Positions 55,418 to 64,000 of a stretch of DNA of 64,000 bases are shown here, one piece after another; the first letter of the stretch is position 1, and each line of letters begins with the position of its first letter. Under the pieces are notes generated by a model that was not told where the DNA came from, did not search any database, and saw nothing but the letters and a program-made list of their open reading frames with translations. The DNA comes from an uncultured Bacteroidales bacterium (GTDB lineage Bacteria; Bacteroidota; Bacteroidia; Bacteroidales; UBA932). A program made the position numbers and the translations under genes. The stretch is taken from assembly GCA_944323245.1 (NCBI GenBank), contig CALURT010000002.1, forward strand, positions 1 through 64,000, read 5' to 3'.

Positions 55418-55740
55418 TATCTTTCAGGGGAAAATATTTCCATCAGGTAGTTGTAGAAAGCATCTGTATCCAGTCTTATATCCAAACTCTTTTCAGATGC
55501 AAGCCTTATTTCTTTCAGCCCAAGCAAGTCATCAGCATCTGTGGTTTTAAGTCGGTTGTACAGTTCTATTGCTGCTGTCACTTTTTCCGGGTCATAAGGC
55601 TTCATGAAATTATTGGGAGCAATAACTTTTGCCAGTTCAGACTTCAGCCCATAAGTGTCATTGTCACATCCTCCCCATTTCCCAGTTAATTTGACATCTG
55701 TATGCTTATTTTCAGGAGATTTAAGCCTCCATAACTCCAA
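55417..55740 (-). CDS. Small protein, unknown; start uncertain
   Basis: A 107-residue frame. An internal start at 55605 (MKPYDPEKVTAAIELYNRL) gives a 62-residue protein that mirrors the next gene. The preceding 45 residues (MELWRLKSPENKHTDVKLTG) may be a true N-terminal part. The tail (RLDTDAFYNYLMEIFSPER) is helical. Soluble and acidic. No family recognised. Coupled to the following gene through TAATG. Confidence 0.5.
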   Translation of the reverse strand: MELWRLKSPENKHTDVKLTGKWGGCDNDTYGLKSELAKVIAPNNFMKPYDPEKVTAAIELYNRLKTTDADDLLGLKEIRLASEKSLDIRLDTDAFYNYLMEIFSPER

Positions 55741-55799
55741 GAGTTACAGAGGCTTGATTTTATTTATCAGCAGGAATTACCCTTTTTGCTGATTTTGGA

Positions 55800-56810
55800 T
55801 TACTTGTTCAGAGCAGTAGCCACATCCACAGCACAGGCAACAGTACATCCAACCATAGGGTTGTTGCCTATTCCAAGGAATCCCATCATCTCAACATGGG
55901 CTGGAACTGAGGATGAACCTGCAAACTGGGCGTCACTGTGCATACGGCCCATGGTGTCGGTCATACCGTAGGAAGCAGGACCTGCGGCCATGTTGTCCGG
56001 ATGGAGTGTACGTCCTGTACCGCCGCCGGAAGCCACTGAGAAATAAGGTTTACCGGCAAGTACACGCTCTTTCTTGTATGTACCTGCTACCGGATGCTGA
56101 AAACGTGTAGGATTGGTAGAGTTTCCTGTAATGGAAACATCCACGCCCTCATGCCACATGATAGCGACACCTTCACGCACGTCGTCCGCACCGTAGCATT
56201 TAACCTTGGCACGAGGACCGTCGCTGTAAGCTATTTCACGCACGACTTTGAGTTCGCCTGTATAATAATCGAACTGAGTCTGCACGTATGTGAACCCGTT
56301 GATACGGGAAATGATCTGTGCAGCGTCCTTTCCGAGACCGTTGAGGATGCAGCGGAGAGGTTCTTTACGTACCTTGTCGGCCTTTGCTGCAATCTTGATA
56401 GCTCCTTCTGCGGCAGCGAATGATTCATGTCCTGCGAGGAAGGCGAAGCATTTGGTTTCCTCACGGAGAAGCATTGCTGCAAGGTTGCCATGACCGAGAC
56501 CTACCTTGCGGTCATCTGCCACCGAACCCGGAATACAGAAAGACTGGAGTCCGATACCTATGGCCTCGGCAGCGTCGGCAGCGTTCTTGCAGCCTTTCTT
56601 CAAGGCGATTGCGCAACCTACGACGTATGCCCATTTTGCGTTTTCGAAGCAGATAGGCTGTGTCTCCTCGCAAGTCTTGTAAGGATCGAGACCATACTTG
56701 TCGCAAATAGCGTTTGCTTCTTCTATATCCTTGATACCATTTGCGTTGAGTGCTGCAAGAATCTGTTTGATACGACGATCCTGGCTTTCGAATTTAACTT
56801 CTCTTATCAT
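55800..56810 (-). CDS. GGGtGRT protein
   Basis: A 336-residue protein named after its motif, here GGGTGRTLHPDNMA, close to the C-terminus. Other conserved-looking segments are ALKKGCKNAADAAEAIGIGL, KVGLGHGNLAAMLLREETK, CFAFLAGHESFAAAEGAIK and the end GIGNNPMVGCTVACAVDVA. The family occurs beside an Fe-S scaffold gene in anaerobes, as here (14 bp gap), and its biochemical role is not settled. Cysteines in ECETQPICFE-like and VGCTVACA positions could bind a cluster; that is inference. Confidence 0.9.
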   Translation of the reverse strand: MIREVKFESQDRRIKQILAALNANGIKDIEEANAICDKYGLDPYKTCEETQPICFENAKWAYVVGCAIALKKGCKNAADAAEAIGIGLQSFCIPGSVADDRKVGLGHGNLAAMLLREETKCFAFLAGHESFAAAEGAIKIAAKADKVRKEPLRCILNGLGKDAAQIISRINGFTYVQTQFDYYTGELKVVREIAYSDGPRAKVKCYGADDVREGVAIMWHEGVDVSITGNSTNPTRFQHPVAGTYKKERVLAGKPYFSVASGGGTGRTLHPDNMAAGPASYGMTDTMGRMHSDAQFAGSSSVPAHVEMMGFLGIGNNPMVGCTVACAVDVATALNK

Positions 56811-56824
56811 AGTATGTCTCCTCC

Positions 56825-57526
56825 TTATTCTTTACGTGGGTCAATGTATTTAACTGCACCGGCCTCTTCAGAGAAACGACCGTATGTTCCGGTAACTTCC
56901 TTGAGAGCTTCGTTGGCATCTACACCTTTCTTGACAAGATCCATGAATTTGCCGAGGTGGACGAATTCGTAGCCGCAGATTTCATCATTCTTGTCAAGAG
57001 CGATCCTCTTGATGTAGCCTTCGGCCATTTCGAGGTAACGGGGACCTTTTTCAAGAGTTCCGTAAAGTGTACCCACCTGGCTGCGAAGTCCTTTTCCCAA
57101 ATCCTCGAGACCTGCTCCGATCATAAGACCTCCTTCGGAGAAAGCCGACTGCGTACGTCCGTAAACTATCTGAAGGAAAAGTTCACGCATGGCAGTATTG
57201 ATGGCGTCGCATACGAGGTCAGTGTTGAGGGCTTCCAGAATGGTCTTGCCCGGAAGAATTTCCGAAGCCATGGCAGCGGAATGAGTCATACCGGAGCAAC
57301 CGAGAGTCTCTACGAGGGCTTCCTGGATGACACCGTTCTTCACGTTGAGCGTAAGTTTGCACGCACCCTGCTGAGGAGCGCACCAGCCCACACCGTGAGT
57401 CAAGCCTGAAATATCGGTAATTTCCTTTGCCTTAACCCATTTCCCTTCTTCAGGAATAGGTGCCGGACCATGATTCGGTCCCTTTTTGACGCAACACATC
57501 TGTTGCACTTCATGAGAATATACCAT
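56825..57526 (-). CDS. Iron-sulfur cluster assembly scaffold (NifU/IscU-like)
   Basis: A 233-residue protein from the ATG at 57526 (MVYSHEVQQMCCVKKGPNHG); a longer frame to 57607 enters the promoter. The scaffold-type core reads LTHGVGWCAPQQGACKLTL, VETLGCSGMTHSAAMASEI and LVCDAINTAMRELFL, with Cys residues at positions suited to hold a nascent cluster. It is longer than IscU, with a C-terminal extension (YGRFSEEAGAVKYIDPRKE). It is cotranscribed with the GGGtGRT gene and divergent from uvrB. Confidence 0.87.
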   Translation of the reverse strand: MVYSHEVQQMCCVKKGPNHGPAPIPEEGKWVKAKEITDISGLTHGVGWCAPQQGACKLTLNVKNGVIQEALVETLGCSGMTHSAAMASEILPGKTILEALNTDLVCDAINTAMRELFLQIVYGRTQSAFSEGGLMIGAGLEDLGKGLRSQVGTLYGTLEKGPRYLEMAEGYIKRIALDKNDEICGYEFVHLGKFMDLVKKGVDANEALKEVTGTYGRFSEEAGAVKYIDPRKE

Positions 57527-57566
57527 AACCTTAAATATTGTAAAAATGTTTTTTTCAAATCCGACG

Positions 57567-57598
57567 CAAATATACGAAAAAAGTTTTTTGTAAATTTG
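57567..57598. promoter_or_regulatory. Divergent -7 boxes for the Fe-S operon and uvrB
   Basis: On the minus strand TATATTTG (plus-strand CAAATATA, 57567-57574) faces the Fe-S gene. On the plus strand TAAATTTG at 57591-57598 lies 29 bp before the uvrB ATG. Both fit the Bacteroidetes -7 consensus TAnnTTTG. The -33 boxes are weak. Confidence 0.45.
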
Positions 57599-57627
57599 AT
57601 GTTTCAATTTTTCGTCATGAAATCATT

Positions 57628-59808
57628 ATGAAATTCAAGATAGTATCGGATTACAAACCTTCAGGCGACCAGCCGGAGGCCATAAAGGGTATCTGTTCGG
57701 CTCTCAACGACGGTGTCGATGCAGTCACCCTGCTCGGAGTGACAGGGTCGGGAAAGACCTTCACCATGGCCAACGTGATAGAACGCCTGCAGCGTCCGGC
57801 CCTCATATTGAGCCACAACAAGACCCTTGCAGCCCAGTTGTACGGCGAGTTCAAGTCATTTTTCCCGAACAACGCAGTCGAGTATTTCGTGTCCTATTAC
57901 GATTATTACCAGCCGGAAGCATATATTCCCACCACGGACACCTATATAGAAAAGGACCTCAGCATCAACGACGAGATAGAGAAACTCAGGCTCAGTGCGG
58001 CCTCCTCCCTCCTTTCTGGCAGGCGGGACGTGATAGTCATTTCGAGCGTGTCGTGCCTGTACGGCATCGGCAACCCGGAGGACTTTCATGCACAGACGGT
58101 TACGGTAAGGAAAGGCGAAACGAGGAGCATGACGCAGCTGCTCTACAAATTGGTCGATGCGCTCTATTCGAGGACGGAAGCCGATTTCAAGCGCGGTTCG
58201 TTCAGGGTCAGGGGCGACACCGTGGACGTTTGCCTCGGCAACGGGGACAATGCCGTAAGAATCGAATTTTTCGGCGATGAAGTGGACAGCATATCCGTAA
58301 TAGACCCTGTTACAGGGGCATACATCGACTCCCTCGACGAAGTGTCCATATATCCGGCGAACAATTTCGTCACCACCAAGGAGCGGAGCATCAAGGCAAT
58401 AAGCCAGATACAGGACGACCTCGTAAAACAATGCGCCTATTTTGAAGACATAGGCAAACCGTTGGAGGCCAAACGTCTGAAGCAAAGGGTGGAATACGAC
58501 CTCGAAATGATAAAGGAAATGGGATATTGCCCCGGAATAGAAAATTATTCGAGATATTTCGACGGCAGGAGCGAGGGCATGCGCCCGTTCTGTCTCATAG
58601 ACTATTTTCCGAAGGATTTCATCACTTTCATAGACGAGAGTCACGTGACCCTGCCCCAGATCAGGGCGATGTACGGCGGGGACCATTCCCGCAAAAGCGT
58701 CTTGGTGCAATACGGGTTCAGGCTGCCCGCTGCGGCCGACAACAGGCCGTTGAAATTCGACGAATTCGAGGAAATCACCGGGCAGAAAGTGTATGTGAGC
58801 GCCACTCCTGGCGACTATGAACTGCAGAAATCCGAAGGGCTCGTGGTGGAACAGGTGGTAAGGCCGACAGGTCTGCTTGACCCTCCTATCCAGGTAAGGC
58901 CTACCAAAAACCAGGTGGACGACCTCCTTGAAGAAATCCGGATAAGGGCCGAAAAGGACGAGCGTATCCTCGTCACCACGCTTACGAAACGCATGGCCGA
59001 AGAACTGGAAAAGTATTTCACACGGATGGGTGTGCGGTGCAGATACATCCATTCGGACGTGGACACACTCGAAAGAGTGGAAATCATAGAGGATTTCAAG
59101 AACGGGCTTTTCGACGTTCTCGTGGGAGTGAACCTGTTGAGGGAGGGGCTCGATATTCCGACCGTCTCCCTTGTGGCCATATTGGATGCGGACAAGGAAG
59201 GGTTCCTGAGGTCGGGAAGGTCGCTGACGCAGACTGCGGGCCGTGCAGCAAGGAATGTCAACGGTCTCGTGATAATGTATGCGGACACCATCACCGGCTC
59301 CATGCAGGAAACCATATACGAGACTGACAGGCGCAGGGCCAAACAAATGGAATACAACAAGAAACACAACATAACCCCGACGCAGGTCGGACTGAAGAAA
59401 AACGTCCTTGCCGACGGGCTGCAGGAAGCCGCCGATACGAAACGCCGCAATCCCCGCCTTGCCAACACCGTCAGCGGAAAGGTCAGCGCAGCCAATTCAT
59501 ACGATGATCCGAGATACATTCCTGACCCTTCCGATTTGGGTACAGGTTCCGTTTCTGTCGGCCTCGGCCATGACTCGAAGCGCAGTTCCAATTCCGCCTA
59601 CACAGACGGCTATATCCGCGCCGACCTTGCCGCCGTGCTTCAGGATCCGGTAATCCGGTCAATGACAAGGGAACAGGTCGTGAAGGCGGCGGAGACTGCA
59701 AAGAAAAACATGCAGAAAGCCGCAGCCGACCTCGACTTCCTCGCTGCCGCAAAATACCGTGACGAAATGTGGGCCCTTCAGGAATACCTCAAAGTGTGGA
59801 AAGACTGA
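57628..59808 (+). CDS. uvrB: Excinuclease ABC subunit B
   Basis: A 726-residue DNA repair helicase-like protein that receives damaged DNA from UvrA and positions UvrC. Walker A is [13 protein letters not shown], the beta-hairpin lies in [31 protein letters not shown] follows, then [11 protein letters not shown] (DEAD-like), [22 protein letters not shown], and the UVR motif in [20 protein letters not shown] at the end. It is about 50 residues longer than E. coli UvrB, because of an added linker near 620-680 ([16 protein letters not shown]). Everything catalytic is intact. Confidence 0.97.
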   Translation: MKFKIVSDYKPSGDQPEAIKGICSALNDGVDAVTLLGVTGSGKTFTMANVIERLQRPALILSHNKTLAAQLYGEFKSFFPNNAVEYFVSYYDYYQPEAYIPTTDTYIEKDLSINDEIEKLRLSAASSLLSGRRDVIVISSVSCLYGIGNPEDFHAQTVTVRKGETRSMTQLLYKLVDALYSRTEADFKRGSFRVRGDTVDVCLGNGDNAVRIEFFGDEVDSISVIDPVTGAYIDSLDEVSIYPANNFVTTKERSIKAISQIQDDLVKQCAYFEDIGKPLEAKRLKQRVEYDLEMIKEMGYCPGIENYSRYFDGRSEGMRPFCLIDYFPKDFITFIDESHVTLPQIRAMYGGDHSRKSVLVQYGFRLPAAADNRPLKFDEFEEITGQKVYVSATPGDYELQKSEGLVVEQVVRPTGLLDPPIQVRPTKNQVDDLLEEIRIRAEKDERILVTTLTKRMAEELEKYFTRMGVRCRYIHSDVDTLERVEIIEDFKNGLFDVLVGVNLLREGLDIPTVSLVAILDADKEGFLRSGRSLTQTAGRAARNVNGLVIMYADTITGSMQETIYETDRRRAKQMEYNKKHNITPTQVGLKKNVLADGLQEAADTKRRNPRLANTVSGKVSAANSYDDPRYIPDPSDLGTGSVSVGLGHDSKRSSNSAYTDGYIRADLAAVLQDPVIRSMTREQVVKAAETAKKNMQKAAADLDFLAAAKYRDEMWALQEYLKVWKD

Positions 59809-59857
59809 AATTTTTTCGTAAATTTGGCCTGACGGCACTGAGACTTGAAAAGACAAT

Positions 59858-60493
59858 ATGAAAACTCAAGAGAAAAACAATACAACGCCATGTTTTGTGA
59901 ACAACAACGGCTTTATTCCTGATATGGAGTACAATCAGTGGTTCAGCAACTTAAAATCACAATTCAGACAATATCAGACAAAATTGGCCGTAAGGACGAA
60001 TTTGTCCATTCTTGAATTTTATTGGAAATTAGGCCGCGATATCGTGACCATGAGAGCCGAATCCGTATGGGGAAGCGGCTTTTTCAACCGGCTCAGTCTG
60101 GACTTCAGGGATGCTTTTCCTGGAATAAACGGATTTTCAGTGACTAACCTTAAGTATATCAAACGTTGGTACGAATACTATAGCCCCTCAATTCGTCAAC
60201 AGGCTGTTGACGAATTGCAGATGCCGGAAAAATTCGCATTTGTACCATGGGGACACCATATTGAAATCATCTCGCATTGCAAAACTCCCGATGAAGCAAT
60301 GTTCTATATAAACAAAATCATTGAAGGCAATTGGAGTAGACGACAATTGGAGGATGAAATCGGCTCAAACCTTTATGGACGGCAAGGCAAAGCCATAAAC
60401 AAACCGATAGGTGTTGCAACATACGAACTGCAGCAGTTGGCCGACAAGCTTCCTACAATAGAGGAAATTGAAAAACAAATTGAAAACATATGA
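59858..60493 (+). CDS. DUF1016 N-terminal domain protein, nuclease core apparently deleted
   Basis: A 211-residue protein. Residues 15-180 are the DUF1016_N (YhcG) helical domain: LSILEFYWKLGRDIV, FFNRLSLDFRDAFPGINGFS, NLKYIKRWYEYY, FVPWGHHIEII, NWSRRQLEDEIGSNLYGRQGKA. Complete members continue with about 170 residues of PD-(D/E)XK nuclease and end in a phrase like INKPIGVAxYxL...LPTIEEIE. Here that ending follows GRQGKA directly (INKPIGVATYELQQL, LPTIEEIEKQIEN). This looks like a clean in-frame internal deletion that leaves a catalytically dead protein. Domain identity is clear; the deletion reading comes from recalled family architecture. Confidence 0.8.
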   Translation: MKTQEKNNTTPCFVNNNGFIPDMEYNQWFSNLKSQFRQYQTKLAVRTNLSILEFYWKLGRDIVTMRAESVWGSGFFNRLSLDFRDAFPGINGFSVTNLKYIKRWYEYYSPSIRQQAVDELQMPEKFAFVPWGHHIEIISHCKTPDEAMFYINKIIEGNWSRRQLEDEIGSNLYGRQGKAINKPIGVATYELQQLADKLPTIEEIEKQIENI

Positions 60494-60540
60494 ATTAATA
60501 GGAATTTCAAGGGTTGGGCGACAATTTTATATTTACGGTC

Positions 60541-62700
60541 ATGGACAGAATAGACGAACTTTTCCCCAATTATGATGAGAGCGGGCGGAATCTCATCAGG
60601 GCGGCATACGGCATAGCGGAAAAAGCCTTGGACGGGCGGACAAGGGGCAACGGGCATCCTTTCTTGGAGCACCCGACAGGCGTAGCCAGGATAGCATCCG
60701 ACGAAATCGGACTGCCTGCGGAATGCGTCGCCGCCGTCTTCCTGCACGAAGCCCAAAGATTCGAGACCGAAGCAGACCCGAAACAGACGGCTGATTTCGG
60801 CAAGGATGTCATGACCCTCGTGGACGGCCTCAACAAGATTTCCACCATCAAGCCGAAAGACACCAAACTCGAAGCCGAGAACTACAAGAAACTGATAGTT
60901 TCCTATTCAAAAGACCCCCGTGTCACTGTCCTCAAACTCGCCGACAGATTGGAGGTGATGCGCTCTTTGGACATTTTCCCGAAACTTTCCAAGGAAAGGA
61001 AAATCCTCGAGACGCTGATGCTCTACATCCCTCTTGCCCACCAGCTCGGACTGTACAACATGAAAAGCGAAATGGAGGACATATACTTCAAATACGCCGA
61101 ACCGGAGCAGTACAGGGCCATCACGAACAAGCTGAAAAGCACCGAAAAGGACAGGCAGCTCCTCATGACCCAGTTCATCGAACCGCTGAAAAGCAAACTG
61201 TCCGAAGAAGGTATAAGGTACAAGCTCAAAATCAGGACCAAGACGGCATATTCGATATGGAGGAAAATGCAGAAGCAGAAAGTTCCGTTCGAGGACGTCT
61301 ACGATGTTTTTGCGATAAGGTTCATCATAGACTGCGAACCTGACAGGGAAAAGGAGCATGCCCTGTGCTGGAGGGTGTTCTCCCGCGTCACGGAAGAGTA
61401 CGAACCCGACACCAACCGCCTCAGGGACTGGATTTCAAATCCGAAGCCCAACGGTTACGAATCCCTGCACATTACGGTCAAGAACAAGGACAACGTCTAT
61501 CTCGAAGTGCAGATACGCACCAAAAGGATGGACGACATGGCCGAAAACGGACTTGCGTCGCACTGGTCGTACAAGGGAATCAAGCACGAGGCGGCACTCG
61601 ACAAATGGCTCGTGTCGGTAAGGAATATCCTTGAACATCCCGGAAATGACAAGTCAGCATACTACGAAGATGACCTGCCCGAGCCGCCATCCAAGGAAAT
61701 CTTCGTGTTCACCCCGTCCGGAGAACTCAGGAAACTCGCCGCTGGAGCTACCGTGCTCGACTTCGCATTCGATATCCATTCCAACCTCGGGATAAAATGT
61801 ACCGGAGGCAAGGTCAACGGCAAGGCCGTCCCGATAAAGGAAAAACTCAACACCGGCGACGTGGTGGAGATAATGAGCAGCAAGAACCAGAAACCGTCGC
61901 AGGACTGGCTGAACTTCGTCGTCACCAACAAGGCAAGGACCAAAATCCGCCAGAAACTCTCCGAAGCCGAGTTCCAGAAAGCGTCCGAGGGCAAGGAACT
62001 GCTCGAAAGACGCCTCAAGAACTGGAAATTGGAACTCGACGACGAGACCCTCGCCGCCATAATGAAAAAGCTGCAGTACAAGAATGTCAACGCATTCTAT
62101 GCCGCAGTAGGCGACGGTACCGTAGACATTGCGGACATCAAGACCTTCATCGACAAAACCGCTGAAAGGCAGGCTGTGGAAACCCCTGCCGGGAAAACCG
62201 ACAGCACGGAACGTCCGACCGCGTCCAAACCGGGAACAGCCTCCGACGACATCATGGTGATCGATGCAAGGAACGTTAAATCATTGGATTACAGGATGGC
62301 CAAGTGCTGCAATCCGGTGTACGGGGATGACGTATTCGGCTTCGTTTCCATCAAGGACGGCATCAAGATACACAGGATGTCATGCCCGAATGCGGCCCGC
62401 CTCATGGAAATGTACCCATACAGGATTCAGAAAGTCAGATGGAGCGACAACCCGAGCTCCTCGGGATTCCAGGTGGTGCTGAAAGTGATTGCCGCACACG
62501 AACCTGCCGTCATCAACGAAATCATCGACACCGTCAACGCTTTCAAGGCGTCCATACGCAGTTTCAATGTCAATGAAAACGAGCGTCACGGGACATACGA
62601 TATACAGTTGAAAATCTCCGTTCCGAGCAACCTCGAACTCGACAAGGTAATCTCGCAGATCAGGGTGCGCAAGAACGTGTTGAAAGTAAGCCGCAGTTAG
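60541..62700 (+). CDS. relA: RelA/SpoT family (p)ppGpp synthetase with degenerate hydrolase site
   Basis: A 719-residue protein started at the ATG at 60541. The N-terminal HD region reads FLEHPTGVARIA and AAVFLHEAQRFETE where active hydrolases have LHDxxED, and LADRLEVMR where they have LADRLHNMR; the HD pair is lost. The synthetase is intact: RTKTAYSIWRKM, FEDVYDVFAIRFII, NGYESLHITV, LEVQIRTKRMDDMAENG, ASHWSYKG. TGS (EIFVFTPSGELRKLAAGATV), helical, zinc-finger-like CCNPVYGDDV and ACT domains follow. So it should only make (p)ppGpp, as RelA does; a SpoT-type partner would be elsewhere. Confidence 0.93.
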   Translation: MDRIDELFPNYDESGRNLIRAAYGIAEKALDGRTRGNGHPFLEHPTGVARIASDEIGLPAECVAAVFLHEAQRFETEADPKQTADFGKDVMTLVDGLNKISTIKPKDTKLEAENYKKLIVSYSKDPRVTVLKLADRLEVMRSLDIFPKLSKERKILETLMLYIPLAHQLGLYNMKSEMEDIYFKYAEPEQYRAITNKLKSTEKDRQLLMTQFIEPLKSKLSEEGIRYKLKIRTKTAYSIWRKMQKQKVPFEDVYDVFAIRFIIDCEPDREKEHALCWRVFSRVTEEYEPDTNRLRDWISNPKPNGYESLHITVKNKDNVYLEVQIRTKRMDDMAENGLASHWSYKGIKHEAALDKWLVSVRNILEHPGNDKSAYYEDDLPEPPSKEIFVFTPSGELRKLAAGATVLDFAFDIHSNLGIKCTGGKVNGKAVPIKEKLNTGDVVEIMSSKNQKPSQDWLNFVVTNKARTKIRQKLSEAEFQKASEGKELLERRLKNWKLELDDETLAAIMKKLQYKNVNAFYAAVGDGTVDIADIKTFIDKTAERQAVETPAGKTDSTERPTASKPGTASDDIMVIDARNVKSLDYRMAKCCNPVYGDDVFGFVSIKDGIKIHRMSCPNAARLMEMYPYRIQKVRWSDNPSSSGFQVVLKVIAAHEPAVINEIIDTVNAFKASIRSFNVNENERHGTYDIQLKISVPSNLELDKVISQIRVRKNVLKVSRS

Positions 62701-62939
62701 ATCCCGGCCCGTCTTGCCCCTGCCAATGCCGCCGTGAACACCGCAGCAGAAAAGGCAATGGTAATGTAAAGACCGTTTCCCTTCATGAAATCCGTGAAAC
62801 GCGATATTAAATTCCCTGCGTCCGGCACGGCAACTGCAGGGAGGAACATGCCGTAAACCACACAGGAAGCTGCAACGAGCAGCAGGACTGCCACAACGGA
62901 TATTGCGATAGGGATAAACAAAGCAATAATACTTTCCAT
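62697..62939 (-). CDS. Small two-helix membrane protein, unknown
   Basis: An 80-residue frame with two membrane helices (IIALFIPIAISVVAVLLLVA and LYITIAFSAAVFTAALAGA). Its end overlaps the convergent relA end by 4 bp, and an ATG at 62939 starts it. The hydrophobic pattern and length suggest a real gene, but no family is recognised. Confidence 0.5.
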   Translation of the reverse strand: MESIIALFIPIAISVVAVLLLVAASCVVYGMFLPAVAVPDAGNLISRFTDFMKGNGLYITIAFSAAVFTAALAGARRAGI

Positions 62940-62970
62940 AATTTCTATAAATTTAACGGTTAATGATTTT

Positions 62971-63211
62971 AATTAACGTGAGTTCGATGAAATTCAATTT
63001 ATTGAGAATCATCGAACTACCTCTGAGGAGCAGAACGGAGTTCTGTGACGGGCTCCCGGAGAGGGAGCGGTGAGGGTGACGCCCCTTAACAAGGGGCTGT
63101 CGCTATAGCGACTGGGGATTAAGAAAAAGTGGATTTCGGAGAAATCCTTAACGACGGTTCGACGAATTCCTTAATCCTGAGCAACATAAATTCGTCGAAC
63201 CGACGTTAATT
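62971..63211. repeat. MITE-like element, copy 2 (241 bp)
   Basis: The ends are AATTAACGTGAGTTCGATGA... at 62971 and ...TTCGTCGAACCGACGTTAATT ending at 63211, a longer version of the inverted ends of copy 1 (7701-7912). Left hairpin arms AGTTCGATGA (62981-62990) and TCATCGAACT are perfect here. The right hairpin has GGTTCGACGAATT (63156-63168) and AATTCGTCGAACC (63189-63201), again around a loop with TGAGCAACAT. The middle (GGGAGCGGTGAGGGTGACGC, then a stem at about 63082-63098) differs from copy 1. No coding capacity. Confidence 0.8.
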
Positions 63212-63315
63212 ACATCCGTTAGACCGGAACCGTCACCGAAATGTTGCAAAGATTGGGAAAAAATTCGCCGGATTTTCATAAATTCGCCGTTCGTAACTGT
63301 GAAAAATATCGTTTT

Positions 63316-63843
63316 ATGGATAAAAGAATACAGCTTCCGGCCGGTTTCGACGCGGAAGAAAGGGCTCAAACGGCAAAACAGAATTTCCTGAACGGGTACA
63401 ATTGCTGTCAGGCGGTGATGCTGGCGTTCAACGACGTATTCGGCACTGACGCAACGACTGTTGCCACCATAGCTTCCGGCTTCGGTGGAGGAATGGCCCG
63501 CCTGAGGGAGGTCTGCGGTACCGTTTCCGCAATGGGAATGGCCGCAGGATTCATTTCACCGGCCATCACACCGAAAAACATGGAGGAAAGGACGGCCAAT
63601 TACGCCTTGGTGCAGGAACTCGCAGGTGAATTCCGCAAGGAAAACGGAAGCATTGTCTGCAGGGAACTGCTCGGACTGGACCGGAAACCTGCTGCCGGCA
63701 GCGGCGCAGAGCCGCAGATGGAATCCCCTGCCCCGTCGGAGCGGACCGCAGAATACTACCGCAAACGTCCGTGTCCCGAACTCGTAGCCTGCTCCGCCCG
63801 CATCATTGCGCGAAAACTGCTTGACCTTGCCGCTAAAGCGTAG
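63316..63843 (+). CDS. C_GCAxxG_C_C family protein
   Basis: A 175-residue protein starting at the ATG at 63316 (MDKRIQLPAGFDAEERAQT); an upstream ATG at 63241 is not supported. It follows the Cys-rich family pattern: NGYNCCQAVMLAF, ASGFGGGMARLREVCGTVS, AMGMAAGF, then late Cys in SIVCRELLG, RPCPELV and ACSARI. The spaced Cys residues are thought to bind an Fe-S cluster or another redox cofactor in a family of unknown function. A tail of Ala/Pro/Glu residues (AAGSGAEPQMESPAPS) is an insertion before the last motif. Confidence 0.85.
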   Translation: MDKRIQLPAGFDAEERAQTAKQNFLNGYNCCQAVMLAFNDVFGTDATTVATIASGFGGGMARLREVCGTVSAMGMAAGFISPAITPKNMEERTANYALVQELAGEFRKENGSIVCRELLGLDRKPAAGSGAEPQMESPAPSERTAEYYRKRPCPELVACSARIIARKLLDLAAKA

Positions 63844-64000
63844 CCCTGTCACCCGAAGCGCATCCCTGTCACCCTGGGCGGAGCCTTGTCACCTTGAGCG
63901 CAGCCGAAAGGTCTGACTTAAACAGCCGGAAAGGTCTGCCCCAAAGCACCCTCCGATGCCTCGACCTTGCCCGGCATGACATGTGTATTGCCCGACATGA
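63844..64000. repeat. Degenerate extragenic repeat block at the right edge
   Basis: Serial pieces of the type CCTGTCACCC.GAAGCGCA, CCTTGTCACCTTGAGCGCAG, and at 63955-63983 GATGCCTCGACC...CGGCATGACATG, which matches 5888-5916. No gene. The block probably continues beyond the window. Confidence 0.6.

Noticed and set aside
57856..59367. 503-codon minus-strand frame opposite uvrB
   Set aside because: Shadow of a highly conserved gene in GC-richer DNA; composition rich in His, Arg and Phe as expected of such shadows.
63148..63369. Shared peptide NSSNRR-like ends at 7852 and 63148 suggesting a duplicated small gene
   Set aside because: The similarity comes entirely from the MITE-like repeat read on the minus strand, not from a gene family.

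Overview
The window reads as a chromosomal segment of a gut-type Bacteroidales bacterium, at family level or looser. The signs are a Bacteroides-style uxuA + SDR pair and rhamnose operon, DUF4136/DUF4251 envelope proteins, the GGGtGRT/Fe-S scaffold pair, a RelA with a decayed hydrolase site, and TAnnTTTG-type -7 promoter boxes with few Shine-Dalgarno sequences. No species can be named from the sequence alone.

Layout. (1) 1-5.6 kb: the end of a type I restriction operon. It holds the C-terminal two thirds of HsdR, then a membrane-anchored protein that looks PIN-like, then an AlbA_2/GHKL (Schlafen-like) protein. (2) 5.8-7.9 kb: interspersed repeats, an AraC regulator, ferritin and a 212-bp MITE-like element. 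(3) 7.9-18.9 kb: sugar-acid and deoxysugar catabolism. uxuA and an SDR are divergent from a LacI regulator, a 5'-truncated GH3 glycosidase follows, and then fucO-rhaB-rhaA-rhaT-rhaD for L-rhamnose. (4) 19.2-24.8 kb: two tRNA-Lys genes and a nucleotide-sugar/envelope operon (manC, UDP-glucuronate epimerase, ugd, LpxH-like phosphoesterase, glycosyltransferase). (5) 24.9-31.3 kb: an envelope operon and housekeeping enzymes (HAD, COG0523 GTPase, HD, SGNH, MBL). (6) 32.0-53.5 kb: the most unusual part, a tightly packed run of minus-strand genes. (7) 53.7-55.7 kb: a MntA/HepT toxin-antitoxin pair and small orphan genes. (8) 55.8-64 kb: Fe-S proteins, uvrB, a deleted DUF1016 gene, relA, a second MITE copy and a C_GCAxxG_C_C protein.

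The 32.0-51.7 kb block is the best candidate for an undescribed system. Reading in the direction of transcription it encodes: an Hsp70/actin-fold ATPase resembling SrfB; a dynamin-like GTPase resembling SrfC; a transmembrane subtilisin with InlB-type repeats; a four-helix membrane protein; a second GTPase with YPDGKH repeats; three membrane or exported proteins of unknown function; an M48 zinc peptidase broken by an in-frame TAA; a TPR protein with a retropepsin-like DTG site; and a small secreted protein. Gaps are 3-20 bp or short overlaps throughout, so one transcript is likely. Two or three NTPase switches and proteases of three catalytic classes in one operon suggest a regulated membrane-associated conflict or envelope-remodelling machine. 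The family assignments rest on motifs; the system-level function is inference.

Degradation and mobility are visible elsewhere: the two MITE-like copies at 7.7 and 63.0 kb, the headless GH3, a 30-codon GNAT remnant, and a DUF1016 protein whose nuclease core appears deleted. All calls come from reading the sequence; no database search was run.
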